DNA of 64,000 nucleotides, taken from Flavobacterium sediminis. Its GTDB lineage: Bacteria > Bacteroidota > Bacteroidia > Flavobacteriales > Flavobacteriaceae. Position numbers and translations under genes: made by a program. Location: assembly GCF_003148385.1 (NCBI RefSeq), contig NZ_CP029463.1, forward strand, positions 2,480,001 to 2,544,000, written 5' to 3'. Each line of letters opens with the position of its first letter. Positions within the stretch are counted from its first letter, which is position 1. Shown one piece after another: positions 16,995 through 25,515 of this stretch. A model generated the notes under the pieces. It saw only the letters and a program-made list of their open reading frames with translations. It made no database searches and was not told the origin of the DNA.

Positions 16995-18860
16995 TTATTC
17001 CTCCATTTTTGCACTCAATTCAAACCAACGTTCTTCTTTTTCTTCTAAAGACTGAATGATTTTTTGTAATTCGTTAGCTTTTGCTTCAATTTTGTCGTCG
17101 GCTACTTTTCCTTCAGCAAATTCGGCTTCAATTTCTTTTTTCTTGAATTCCAAATCTTTGATTTCGCGTTCAATTTTTTGAAACTCTTTTTGTTCATTAA
17201 AAGTTAAGCCCGCTTTTACTTGTTTTTCTTTCCAAGATTTAGCATTAGCCGATTCAACTTTTTCCTCTTTAACAGGTTCAGCCGAATCTTCATAGGTTCT
17301 GAAGTCGGAATAATTTCCTGGAAAATCTTCAATTTCACCTTGCCCGCGGAACACAAATAAGTGATCCACGATTTTGTCCATAAAATAACGGTCGTGACTT
17401 ACTACTAATAAACATCCTGGATAATCCAGTAAGAAGTTTTCCAATACATTTAAGGTTACGATATCCAAATCATTGGTTGGCTCATCGAGAATTAAGAAAT
17501 TCGGATTTTGAATCAAAACGGTACACAAATACAAACGTTTCAATTCGCCGCCGCTTAGTTTTTCGACGTAATCGTATTGTTTTTTGGCATCAAATAAAAA
17601 GCGTTCCAATAATTGCGAAGCCGAAATGATTTTTCCTTTAGTCAACGGAATATATTCGCCATATTCTTTAATGATGTCAATTACTTTTTGTTGTGGTTTT
17701 GGATTGATTCCGCTTTGCGTATAATACCCGATTTTCATGGTGTCACCAACGATTACTTTTCCAGAATCAGGTTGAATGCTTCCTGTGATAATATTTAAAA
17801 AAGTAGATTTTCCGGTTCCGTTTTTACCAATGATACCCACGCGTTCGCCACGTTGAAACGAGTAATTGAAATCTTTTAGAATAACCCTGTCTTGGAAACT
17901 TTTATTGATCTTAGCTAATTCAATAATTTTGCTTCCCATGCGTTCCATGTTGATTTCCAACTCCACCACATTTTCCTTACGGCGACTCATGGCTTTTTCT
18001 TTAATCACGTAAAAATCATCTTGACGCGATTTTGATTTGGTGGTACGCGCTTTCGGTTGGCGACGCATCCATTCTAATTCTTTGACAAATAAGTTCTTGG
18101 CTTTGTCAACACTTGCATTTTCAGAAGCAATTCGTTCTTCTTTTTTTTCTAGATAATACGAATAATTGCCTTTGTATTGGTATAACTTTCCGTTCTCAAG
18201 TTCTAAGATTTCGTTACAAACACGCTCTAAAAAGAAACGGTCGTGGGTTACGATGAATAACGTTAAATTTTCTTTGGCGAAATAATCTTCTAACCATTCA
18301 ATCATTTCTAAATCCAAATGGTTGGTTGGCTCATCCAAGATTAGAAAATCAGGTTTGTTGATTAGGATAATGGCTAATGACAAGCGCTTTTTTTGTCCAC
18401 CCGAAAGGTTTTTGACTTTCAGTTTTAAATCGTCCAATTTTAATTTGAACAAAATTTGCTTGTATTGGGTTTCAAAATCCCAGGCATTATGACGATCCAT
18501 ATTGTCAAACGCTTTTTGATACGCTTCGGCATCATCCGGATTTTCCAATGCTTTTTCGTATTGTTCTATCACTTTCAGCGTGTCGTTATCACTGGCGAAA
18601 ATGCTCTCTTCAATAGTCAATTCAGGCTGTAAATTGTCATTTTGCGATAAAAAAGCCATTTTAATGTCTTTACGAACAATAACCTGACCGCTATCGGGTT
18701 CGTCCAAACCGGCTAACATGTTCATAATAGTTGTTTTTCCGGAACCGTTTTTAGCAATAAAAGCGATTTTTTGGTCTTTGTTGATACCAAACGAAATGTT
18801 TTCAAACAAAACGCGTTCGCCGTAAGCTTTTGAGATATTTTCGACTGAAAGGAAGTTCAT
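16995..18860 (-). CDS. ABC-F family ATPase (Uup/EttA-like)
   Basis: 621 residues with two ABC modules and no membrane part. Walker A motifs are AKNGSGKTT and GKNGTGKST; signatures are LSGGQKKRLSLA and LSGGELKRLYLC; Walker B motifs are FLILDEPTNHLDL and FLILDEPTNDLDI. A charged inter-domain linker (EWMRRQPKARTTKSKSR) and a C-terminal coiled coil (about 530-621) fit the Uup branch of ABC-F ribosome-associated factors. The start chosen is the ATG giving MNFLSVENISKAYG; an upstream frame extension of 17 residues overlaps the -7 box at 18909-18916. The first Walker A begins with Ala rather than Gly, a small oddity. Confidence 0.93.
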   Translation of the reverse strand: MNFLSVENISKAYGERVLFENISFGINKDQKIAFIAKNGSGKTTIMNMLAGLDEPDSGQVIVRKDIKMAFLSQNDNLQPELTIEESIFASDNDTLKVIEQYEKALENPDDAEAYQKAFDNMDRHNAWDFETQYKQILFKLKLDDLKLKVKNLSGGQKKRLSLAIILINKPDFLILDEPTNHLDLEMIEWLEDYFAKENLTLFIVTHDRFFLERVCNEILELENGKLYQYKGNYSYYLEKKEERIASENASVDKAKNLFVKELEWMRRQPKARTTKSKSRQDDFYVIKEKAMSRRKENVVELEINMERMGSKIIELAKINKSFQDRVILKDFNYSFQRGERVGIIGKNGTGKSTFLNIITGSIQPDSGKVIVGDTMKIGYYTQSGINPKPQQKVIDIIKEYGEYIPLTKGKIISASQLLERFLFDAKKQYDYVEKLSGGELKRLYLCTVLIQNPNFLILDEPTNDLDIVTLNVLENFLLDYPGCLLVVSHDRYFMDKIVDHLFVFRGQGEIEDFPGNYSDFRTYEDSAEPVKEEKVESANAKSWKEKQVKAGLTFNEQKEFQKIEREIKDLEFKKKEIEAEFAEGKVADDKIEAKANELQKIIQSLEEKEERWFELSAKMEE

Positions 18861-18908
18861 TATTGATTTGATAATTTGAAAATGAGTCAATTTGAAAATT
18901 GATTGGTG

Positions 18909-18916
18909 CAAAAATA
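18909..18916 (-). promoter_or_regulatory. -7 promoter box of the ABC-F gene
   Basis: The minus strand reads TATTTTTG (TAnnTTTG), 48 bp upstream of the ATG at 18860. Confidence 0.5.
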
Positions 18917-18986
18917 AGGTTTTGGTTTTGAATTTTTAAGCTTATTAATTTTAGATTATGTACTTTAGTGAGAAATATAGTAAGTT

Positions 18987-19322
18987 ATGTTTCGATTTGT
19001 ATTAATAATGCTTTTTGTAGCCTTTTCTTTTGTGGCTAAAGCACAAAAGGTGTTTTCTGTTCAATATGCCAATCAGGCAGATATAAAAGTATTTGTGGTC
19101 GATTACCCGAATCAGGCCGATTTATTGGTTTACAAAGTAAAATATTCCAATCAGGCAGGGAAAAACGATGGTAGATGGTTCTTTACGGATTATGCTAATC
19201 AAGCAGATAAAAAGATCTACTTTGTGGATTATGCCAATCAGGCGGATTTGAAGATTTATTTTGTAGAATATCCGAATCAGGCAGAATGGAAAGACAATGC
19301 TAAAAAACATCTTCTGTATTAG
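18987..19322 (+). CDS. Secreted YxNQAD repeat protein (DUF6150, septoil-knot type)
   Basis: 111 residues. A signal peptide (FRFVLIMLFVAFSFVAKAQ) is followed by about seven short repeats centred on Y-x-NQA(D/G/E), such as VQYANQADIKVFVV, VDYPNQADLLVYKV, VKYSNQAGKNDGRWFF, TDYANQADKKIYFV and VDYANQADLKIYFV, then a basic tail WKDNAKKHLLY. This matches the DUF6150 family as I recall it, whose Pfam entry is described as a 7(1) septoil knot domain. The export signal suggests a periplasmic or outer location. No function is known. It stands alone and converges on the CocE gene with a shared terminator. Confidence 0.8.
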   Translation: MFRFVLIMLFVAFSFVAKAQKVFSVQYANQADIKVFVVDYPNQADLLVYKVKYSNQAGKNDGRWFFTDYANQADKKIYFVDYANQADLKIYFVEYPNQAEWKDNAKKHLLY

Positions 19323-19346
19323 AAACAATAGTGTTTAGAAATAAAA

Positions 19347-19366
19347 AATCAGCCCGAAGGCTGATT
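19347..19366. terminator. Bidirectional terminator
   Basis: AATCAGCC / GGCTGATT with a CGAA tetraloop between the convergent DUF6150 and CocE genes; A-rich and T-rich flanks on either side. Confidence 0.85.
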
Positions 19367-19370
19367 CCAT

Positions 19371-21221
19371 TTATTTTAAAACTTCAACTTCTATTGAACT
19401 ATTGTTAAAGACTTTGATAAAAGCTTTAGTGTAATCTTCTTTGGAAGCCAAATGTGGATTTTCTAAGAATTTCTGCGAATTGATTTCCATTAAAGGATAC
19501 CATGTACTTTGCACTTGAATTTGGATTTTATGTCCTTTTTTGAAGGTGTGTAACACATCCTGAAGTCGGAAAGTTACTTTAGTAGCTTGGTTAGGTGTTA
19601 AAGCTTCCGGTTTTTCATAGCTGTTTCTAAAACGCGCCGGCATGATCTCACTTCTCACCATTTGGTGGTAATTGGCATAGAGTACGTTCGGTTTATCAGC
19701 ATTCTCTGGTTCGTCAAGCGGATAAACATCAATTAATTTCACTACAAAATCAGCATCGGTGCTCGTAGACGCAATGTTTAATTTGGCTAAAATTTCTCCG
19801 GCAAAAGTGATGTCTTCCGTTAAATAATCGGTAGTGAAAGTCACTACATCCGGACGGTTTAAAGCAAATCGTTGGTCTTCACTCATGTAATTACGCGGGG
19901 TAAAACCGTTGAAATCTTTGTAGTTTACAGAACTTGGTACCGGATTATTAGGATCACTATAATATTCGGTTGAAGCTGCATTTGATGGTTTAGTTTTGCT
20001 TAAAGAAGCATTTTCAGCTAAATAGAAATTTATTTTCTCTGCTTTTTCAGGAGGCCAGGCTGTAAATTCTTTCCATTCTTTTTTACCGGTGTCAAACATA
20101 TAGGCTTCCGGTAATTCTAATTTATCTTTTTTGTTTCCTTTTAGGTAGTGTGTAAAAAACTTGTATTCGATGTTTTTTTGGTAAAACGTAGCAATACTGT
20201 CACCAAAATAAATGTCATTGTGGAATGTTTTTCCGTTTTCGCGTCCCCATCCGCCATGCGAAAAAGGTCCCATAACAATTGTATTATGTGCTTTCGGACT
20301 TGTTTTTTCAATGGTTTTGTAGATGTTTAACGGTCCGGCCAGATCTTCGGCATCAAACCAACCGCCTACAGTCATTACAGCATGTTTGATGTCTTTCAAA
20401 TGAGGCAATAAGTTTCTTTTTTGCCAAAAAGCATCATAATTTGGATGCTCCATGATTTCCTGCATAAAGAAATTGTCTTTGTAATAAGTGTCTGCACCTT
20501 CTTTTAAGGTGCCTAATTCACGGTAGAAAACGGAACCGTCATCAGATGTTCTTTTAATCATGTCTTTGCCAAACCAATGTTCTTGTGTAGGATTGTCTTT
20601 TTGAACACCAAAAACAGGAAAGGTCTTAAAATAGCCCATTACAAAAGCACCGTTGTGGTGAAAATCATCAAAAAAGAAATCAGAAATCGGAGCCTGAGGA
20701 GAGGAAGCAACTAAAGCCGGATGCTGGGATAAAGTTCCGACAGCCGTATAAAAACCGGGGTAAGAAGTTCCGAATTGACCTATCTTTCCGTTATTGTACC
20801 GGATGTTTTTGATTAACCAGTCTATGGTGTCGTACGTATCAGTACTTTCGTCGATATTTTGCTTGGTTTTGTGGTCTACTTGCGGTGTCATATTGGTCCA
20901 AGTTCCTTCACTCATATAGCGGCCTCTTACATCTTGGTAAACAAAAATGTATTTGTCGTCAGATAAAAAATGACTTGGCCCGAGAGTTCTTCGGTATTGA
21001 TCTTCTCCGTAGGGACCTACGCTATAACACGTACGTTGCATTAAGAACGGATACTTGTTTTCTTTTGAAATATCCTTCGGAATATAAATACTTGTGAAAA
21101 GTTTTACGCCGTCGCGCATAGTAATGTAGACCTCCTTTTTGTCGTAATTTTGTTCGATATTGTTTTGTGACCAAACCAATAGTGAAAGACAAAAAGATAC
21201 AATAGTTAGAAATGATTTCAT
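19371..21221 (-). CDS. CocE/NonD family secreted hydrolase (X-Pro dipeptidyl-peptidase-like)
   Basis: 616 residues from the ATG at 21221, which begins a signal peptide (MKSFLTIVSFCLSLLVWSQ); an upstream extension of 17 residues is rejected for that reason. The alpha/beta-hydrolase part has YQDVRGRYMSEG and the nucleophile elbow FGTSYPGFYTA (Ser near residue 155), and later GPFSHGGWG with the probable catalytic His. The C-terminal beta-sandwich (about 440-616) is the X-Pro dipeptidyl-peptidase C-terminal type. Members are alpha-amino acid ester hydrolases, cocaine esterase or glutaryl-acylases; the true substrate here is unknown, and an extracytoplasmic peptide or ester hydrolase is likely. 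Confidence 0.9.
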   Translation of the reverse strand: MKSFLTIVSFCLSLLVWSQNNIEQNYDKKEVYITMRDGVKLFTSIYIPKDISKENKYPFLMQRTCYSVGPYGEDQYRRTLGPSHFLSDDKYIFVYQDVRGRYMSEGTWTNMTPQVDHKTKQNIDESTDTYDTIDWLIKNIRYNNGKIGQFGTSYPGFYTAVGTLSQHPALVASSPQAPISDFFFDDFHHNGAFVMGYFKTFPVFGVQKDNPTQEHWFGKDMIKRTSDDGSVFYRELGTLKEGADTYYKDNFFMQEIMEHPNYDAFWQKRNLLPHLKDIKHAVMTVGGWFDAEDLAGPLNIYKTIEKTSPKAHNTIVMGPFSHGGWGRENGKTFHNDIYFGDSIATFYQKNIEYKFFTHYLKGNKKDKLELPEAYMFDTGKKEWKEFTAWPPEKAEKINFYLAENASLSKTKPSNAASTEYYSDPNNPVPSSVNYKDFNGFTPRNYMSEDQRFALNRPDVVTFTTDYLTEDITFAGEILAKLNIASTSTDADFVVKLIDVYPLDEPENADKPNVLYANYHQMVRSEIMPARFRNSYEKPEALTPNQATKVTFRLQDVLHTFKKGHKIQIQVQSTWYPLMEINSQKFLENPHLASKEDYTKAFIKVFNNSSIEVEVLK

Positions 21222-21266
21222 TTGGTTTTGATATTTTTCTTCGAATTTATTACTTATTTTCGCGTC

Positions 21267-22421
21267 ATGCAACTATCGGTGGTAATTCTTAATTATAACG
21301 TCCGTTATTTCTTAGAGCAATGTGTTGGCAGTGTTCAAAAAGCACTTCAAGACATTGATGGTGAAATCATAGTGGTTGATAATGCTTCCTCTGATGACAG
21401 TCGCCAAATGATTAAGGAGCAATTTCCTGATGTCATTCTGATAGAGAATAAAGAAAATCTAGGGTTTCCTAAAGGAAATAATATCGGTGTAGCCCGAGCC
21501 AAAGGCGACTATATTTGCATTTTAAATCCCGACACTGTTGTTGTAGAAGATACATTTTCTAAATTACTTACTTTTGTCACTTCAAGCGGAGTCGAGCAGT
21601 CTCATTTAGGAATAACGGGTTGTAAACTAATTGACGGTTCCGGAAAATTTCTTCCGGAAAGCAAGCGTGGCGTGCCGACACCTTGGGTAGCTTTTACTAA
21701 AATTTTCGGGTTCTATAAACTGTTTCCGAAATCAAGTTGGTTTAATCAATATTATGCGATGCATTTGAATGAAAACCAATCTGGAGAAGTAGACGTTTTA
21801 GTAGGTGCTTTTATGTTAATGCAGCGAGAATTGTATTTGCAAGTAGGCGGATTTGATGAAAATTGTTTTATGTATTCCGATGATATTGATCTGAGCTATC
21901 TGGTAAAAAAAGCAGGGAGGCAGAATTATTATTTTGCTGGAACAACCGTTATACATTATAAAGGAGAAAGTACGGTAAGAGACGGGTTGTATATGAAACG
22001 CTTTCGTGAAGCCATGCAGTTTTTTTATAAAAAACACTTTAAGAAATCGTGGTTTTTTGATAGTATGATGCAAATAGGAAGTTTTGCGTTTTCATTGTTA
22101 AAAGTATTTCAATCCAAGACGGTAAGTGATAAAAAGCCGGAACATTATGTTTTGGTTTCTGATGATGTTGAAAATGAAACGGTTTTAAGAAAAATAAATG
22201 CAAAGTTAAAAACAGAAATTTATAAAGAGGGAAGTGATTCTCCGGCTCATTCAAGAGTTGAATTGATTATAGATCTGAAATCAATTTCCTTTAAAAAAGC
22301 GATCCGATTAATGGAGGAAAAGAGAAATAAGGACAGTACATTTAAGTTTTTATCAATAAATCATGACTATTTAATAGGAAGTAATAATTCCAATGATAGA
22401 GGAGAAGTTATTTTGTTGTAA
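21267..22421 (+). CDS. Family 2 glycosyltransferase
   Basis: 384 residues from the ATG at 21267 (MQLSVVILNYNVRYFLEQ). The GT2 A-fold is clear: IIVVDNASSDDS, the DxD-like ILNPDTVV and GGFDENCFMYSDDIDLSYLVKKAG. Such rhamnosyl/galactosyl-type transferases add sugars to cell-surface polysaccharides from the cytoplasmic face. Residues 104-112 (VTSSGVEQS) are encoded by a copy of a palindromic DNA repeat. The last 85 residues are outside the catalytic domain and unrecognised. The earlier TTG-like frame start is rejected because it overlaps the CocE promoter region. The gene is divergent from the CocE gene. Confidence 0.9.
   Translation: MQLSVVILNYNVRYFLEQCVGSVQKALQDIDGEIIVVDNASSDDSRQMIKEQFPDVILIENKENLGFPKGNNIGVARAKGDYICILNPDTVVVEDTFSKLLTFVTSSGVEQSHLGITGCKLIDGSGKFLPESKRGVPTPWVAFTKIFGFYKLFPKSSWFNQYYAMHLNENQSGEVDVLVGAFMLMQRELYLQVGGFDENCFMYSDDIDLSYLVKKAGRQNYYFAGTTVIHYKGESTVRDGLYMKRFREAMQFFYKKHFKKSWFFDSMMQIGSFAFSLLKVFQSKTVSDKKPEHYVLVSDDVENETVLRKINAKLKTEIYKEGSDSPAHSRVELIIDLKSISFKKAIRLMEEKRNKDSTFKFLSINHDYLIGSNNSNDRGEVILL
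21576..21602 (+). repeat. Palindromic repeat copy inside the glycosyltransferase gene
   Basis: Begins GTCACTTCAAGCGGAGTCGA and shares GTCnnTTCnnGCGGAGTCGAG with copies at 23061 and 47426. It is read in frame as VTSSGVEQS. Confidence 0.65.
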
Positions 22422-22460
22422 AATTTTATTGTATTCTTTATAAAAGCATCTAAAAATTAT

Positions 22461-22468
22461 TATTTTTG
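22461..22468 (+). promoter_or_regulatory. -7 promoter box of the E2 gene
   Basis: TATTTTTG matches TAnnTTTG; it lies 37 bp before the ATG of the dihydrolipoamide acyltransferase gene. Confidence 0.55.
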
Positions 22469-22505
22469 TAATCTGAATCAAATAAACACAACTTTAGTTA
22501 AAAAT

Positions 22506-23831
22506 ATGGCAAAGTTTGAATTGAAATTACCCAAGATGGGAGAAAGTGTTGCAGAAGCAACTGTGACTAACTGGTTAAAGAAGGTTGGTGATACCATTGA
22601 ACAGGATGAAGCTGTGCTTGAAATTGCTACTGATAAAGTAGATAGTGAGGTGCCTTCTGAAGTTGCCGGAACATTGGTTGAAATATTATTTAATGTAGAT
22701 GATGTGGTTCAGGTCGGACAAACGGTAGCGATTATTGAAACAGAAGGTGATGTTGCAGGAGCTACTCCGGTTGTTGCTTCTGGTGAAGTAGAAAAACCTG
22801 CTGTTGCCGAGGTAGTAAAAACAGTTGAAATAGCTAAAGAAACAGTAGCACCGGCAGATTTTTCAAATTCAGAGAAATTCTTTTCGCCTTTAGTGAAAAA
22901 TATAGCAAAAGAAGAAGGTGTTTCTGTAGCTGAATTAGAAGCTATAAACGGAACCGGGAAAGACGGACGTGTTACGAAAGATGATATTTTAAGTTATATT
23001 AAGAATAGAGGAAATCAACCGGTTACAGTGGTACAACCTGTAAAAATGGAAGCTAATGCTGTCACTTCGGGCGGAGTCGAGAAGCAAGAAGCTCCGAAAG
23101 TAGCCCCGGTATCGGTTAACGGAGAAGACGAGATCATTGAGATGGACAGAATGCGTAAGTTGATCTCTAAATATATGGTGGAGTCCAAACAAACTTCGGC
23201 TCACGTACAATCATTTATTGAGGTAGATGTTACCAATATTGTAAAGTGGAGAGATAAAGTAAAAAATGCTTTTGAAAAGAGAGAAGGCGAGAAATTGACT
23301 TTCACACCTATTTTTATGGAAGTGGTTGCAAAAGCTTTGCGCGAATTCCCGATGATGAATATTCAGGTAAATGGCGATTACATCATTAAAAAGAAAAACA
23401 TCAATTTAGGAATGGCTGCCGCCTTACCGAATGGAAACTTGATTGTTCCGGTGATTAAAAATGCCGACCAATTAAATTTAGTAGGCATGGCTAAACAGGT
23501 GAATGATCTGGCAAATAGAGCAAGAACCGGTAAATTAAAACCGGATGATACGCAAGGCGGAACCTATACAGTTACGAATGTGGGAACTTTCGGTTCGGTT
23601 TTCGGTACACCGATCATTAACCAGCCGCAAGTAGGTATTCTGGCTTTAGGAGCAATTCGCAAAGTACCGGCTGTTATTGAAACTCCGGACGGAGATTTTA
23701 TCGGGATCCGTCAAAAAATGTTCTTGTCTCACTCTTATGATCACAGAGTAGTAGACGGAGCCTTAGGCGGAAGTTTCGTAAAACGCGTTGCGGAATTGTT
23801 GGAAGCCTGGGACTTGAATAGAGAGGTTTAA
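22506..23831 (+). CDS. 2-oxo acid dehydrogenase E2 (dihydrolipoamide acyltransferase)
   Basis: 441 residues with one lipoyl domain (Lys44 in EIATDKVDSE), a subunit-binding domain (about 124-164, SPLVKNIAKEEGVSVAELEAI) and a catalytic domain from about 210 ending in the active-site HSYDHRVVDGALGG. It transfers acyl groups from E1 to CoA in a 2-oxoacid dehydrogenase complex; a branched-chain type is most likely from the domain order, though pyruvate or 2-oxoglutarate cannot be excluded. Residues 186-193 (VTSGGVEK) in the flexible linker are encoded by a palindromic DNA repeat. E1 and E3 genes are not in the window. Confidence 0.92.
   Translation: MAKFELKLPKMGESVAEATVTNWLKKVGDTIEQDEAVLEIATDKVDSEVPSEVAGTLVEILFNVDDVVQVGQTVAIIETEGDVAGATPVVASGEVEKPAVAEVVKTVEIAKETVAPADFSNSEKFFSPLVKNIAKEEGVSVAELEAINGTGKDGRVTKDDILSYIKNRGNQPVTVVQPVKMEANAVTSGGVEKQEAPKVAPVSVNGEDEIIEMDRMRKLISKYMVESKQTSAHVQSFIEVDVTNIVKWRDKVKNAFEKREGEKLTFTPIFMEVVAKALREFPMMNIQVNGDYIIKKKNINLGMAAALPNGNLIVPVIKNADQLNLVGMAKQVNDLANRARTGKLKPDDTQGGTYTVTNVGTFGSVFGTPIINQPQVGILALGAIRKVPAVIETPDGDFIGIRQKMFLSHSYDHRVVDGALGGSFVKRVAELLEAWDLNREV
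23061..23084 (+). repeat. Palindromic repeat copy inside the E2 gene
   Basis: Begins GTCACTTCGGGCGGAGTCGA and continues GAAG; the arms CTTCG / CGAGAAG can pair with one bulge. It is read in frame in the interdomain linker as VTSGGVEK, the same phase as the copy in the glycosyltransferase. Confidence 0.7.
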
Positions 23832-23856
23832 AAAAATATAAAATGATTCTATATAG

Positions 23857-23882
23857 ACCCGGTGGTTTTTTTACCATCGGGT
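23857..23882 (+). terminator. Terminator of the E2 gene
   Basis: ACCCGGTGG pairs with CCATCGGGT (one G-T pair) across an 8-nt loop and is followed by TTTTG. It lies 26 bp after the E2 stop codon. Confidence 0.8.
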
Positions 23883-23911
23883 TTTTGTTATTTTTGAAAA
23901 AAATCAGAAAG

Positions 23912-24862
23912 ATGAAAGTTAATGTAATCGTATTATTTGTTTTAACGATTTTGGTCTCGTGTAAGGAAGTTGTAAAGAAGGAAGAAAAGCCATTGGTTGA
24001 GCAAAAAAAAGAAGAAGTATCCTTTGAAAAGCCACTGATAAATGACAATTTGTCAATTAAGTCAAAAGATGATTTTTTAGGTTACTGGGTCGGGGATTTT
24101 AAAGCAAATTTGTATGATGCTCAAAAAGATACTATTTACGGGAATGATAAATATAGCAATCTTATAACAAGAAAAATTACTTTTTCAATTGATGAAATAA
24201 AAAACGATTCGGTTTTCGGACACTCTGTAACAGCCGGAAATGTTAGTCCGTTTAAAGGTGTTTTGAGGGAACATGAAGGCGCTTTCGATATGCAGGTAGA
24301 AGAATTTAGGAGAACGCGAACGGATGGTAAATTTTCAATTCAATTGCAAAAAAGAGATTCGGTAATGAAAGGATTTTGGACAGCATTTAATCCGGATAGT
24401 GTAAAGATTGGTTCCAGAATTTTTGATCTGAAGAAAAGATTGTTCAAGTACAATCCGGAGAACGAACTTGAATATAGCTTTTATGATACAGATAAATTTA
24501 GAGATTACGAGTCTTCCACAGATACCGTAAATGGAGAGGAAGTGGTTTATATGGATCAGGAATATTTTGCAACCACTCAAAAAATTTATGAAGCGAATCC
24601 TTCTACCGAATTGTTGACAAAAGAATTTGTTTCAAATCTGACAAAGGCGGATATCTTTATTTTGAGAAACTCCATATTTGCTAAGCATGGTTTTGCATTT
24701 AGAAGTAAACAACTTAGAATGTATTTTGAAGGTTTTGAATGGTACATGCCGGTTTTCAGTGATGTTAAAAAAGAACTGACCGCTATTGAAACCCAAAATA
24801 TCGAGCTGTTACTCAGATATGAAAAAAATGCAGAAGAATATTATGATTCTTTCGGAAGGTAA
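23912..24862 (+). CDS. YARHG-domain lipoprotein
   Basis: 316 residues from the ATG at 23912, which gives a lipoprotein signal (MKVNVIVLFVLTILVSC). The start at 23843 that the frame allows lies before the E2 terminator and is rejected. Near the C-terminus, ILRNSIFAKHGFAFRSKQLRMYF (about 250-272) is a YARHG-type motif, a small extracellular domain thought to bind peptidoglycan or act in the envelope. The middle part (about 50-200) looks like a beta-rich lipocalin-like domain. Two nucleotides separate it from the DUF2306 gene, so they are translationally coupled. Function unknown. Confidence 0.8.
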   Translation: MKVNVIVLFVLTILVSCKEVVKKEEKPLVEQKKEEVSFEKPLINDNLSIKSKDDFLGYWVGDFKANLYDAQKDTIYGNDKYSNLITRKITFSIDEIKNDSVFGHSVTAGNVSPFKGVLREHEGAFDMQVEEFRRTRTDGKFSIQLQKRDSVMKGFWTAFNPDSVKIGSRIFDLKKRLFKYNPENELEYSFYDTDKFRDYESSTDTVNGEEVVYMDQEYFATTQKIYEANPSTELLTKEFVSNLTKADIFILRNSIFAKHGFAFRSKQLRMYFEGFEWYMPVFSDVKKELTAIETQNIELLLRYEKNAEEYYDSFGR

Positions 24863-24864
24863 TA

Positions 24865-25515
24865 ATGCGAACAAGCTTTTTTAAATACGCCATACTCTTT
24901 ATTTATTTTTACTTTACGTATTTATTGCTATTGATAACAATTCAATATATTCCTATGAGATTTGATGTAGCATTTCTTAGGATTAAATATGAAGAGATTC
25001 TGTTATTGCATTACAAAATAGCTTTTTTTGTGCATGTTTATACCAGTATTTTTTTAGTATTATTAGGTTGGACTCAGTTTTTAGAAAATATAAGAAGAAA
25101 GCAGAAAGATATCCATCAGCTAATAGGTAAGATTTATATATTTCTGATCGTATTCTTATCCGGACCTTCAGGTTTAGTTATGAGTTATTATGCAAACGGA
25201 GGAGTTATAGCGCAAACTTCGTTTGTGATTTTATCCGTATTGTGGATGTATTTTACATATAGATCGTATGCTTTTATAAGGAAAGGCGATTTTATAAACC
25301 ATCAAAAATTTGCAATACGGAGTTTTGCATTAACATTATCGGCCATTTCATTAAGGCTTTTCAAATACATTATTGTATTTTTGTTCCATCCGCCACCAAT
25401 GGATGTTTATCGGATAGTTTCCTGGCTTGGGTGGGGAGTGAATCTGATAATAGCTGAAATAATAATTTTTAAATTATTTATAAAGAGTACAAAAAATGGA
25501 ATTAAAACTAAATAG
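24865..25515 (+). CDS. DUF2306 multi-pass membrane protein
   Basis: 216 residues with six or so hydrophobic helices. The stretch YTSIFLVLLGWTQFLENIR followed by DIHQLIGKIYIFLIV and FINHQKFAIRSFALTLSAI is typical of DUF2306 proteins, which carry conserved His residues and may be haem-linked or redox membrane proteins; no function is established. It begins 2 bp after the YARHG lipoprotein stop and its end overlaps the next gene by 20 bp, so the run is an operon. Confidence 0.8.
   Translation: MRTSFFKYAILFIYFYFTYLLLLITIQYIPMRFDVAFLRIKYEEILLLHYKIAFFVHVYTSIFLVLLGWTQFLENIRRKQKDIHQLIGKIYIFLIVFLSGPSGLVMSYYANGGVIAQTSFVILSVLWMYFTYRSYAFIRKGDFINHQKFAIRSFALTLSAISLRLFKYIIVFLFHPPPMDVYRIVSWLGWGVNLIIAEIIIFKLFIKSTKNGIKTK

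Noticed and set aside
19060-19290. Short regular DNA repeats (AATCAGGC) looked like a CRISPR-like array
   Set aside because: They encode the NQA repeats of the DUF6150 protein and keep the reading frame throughout.
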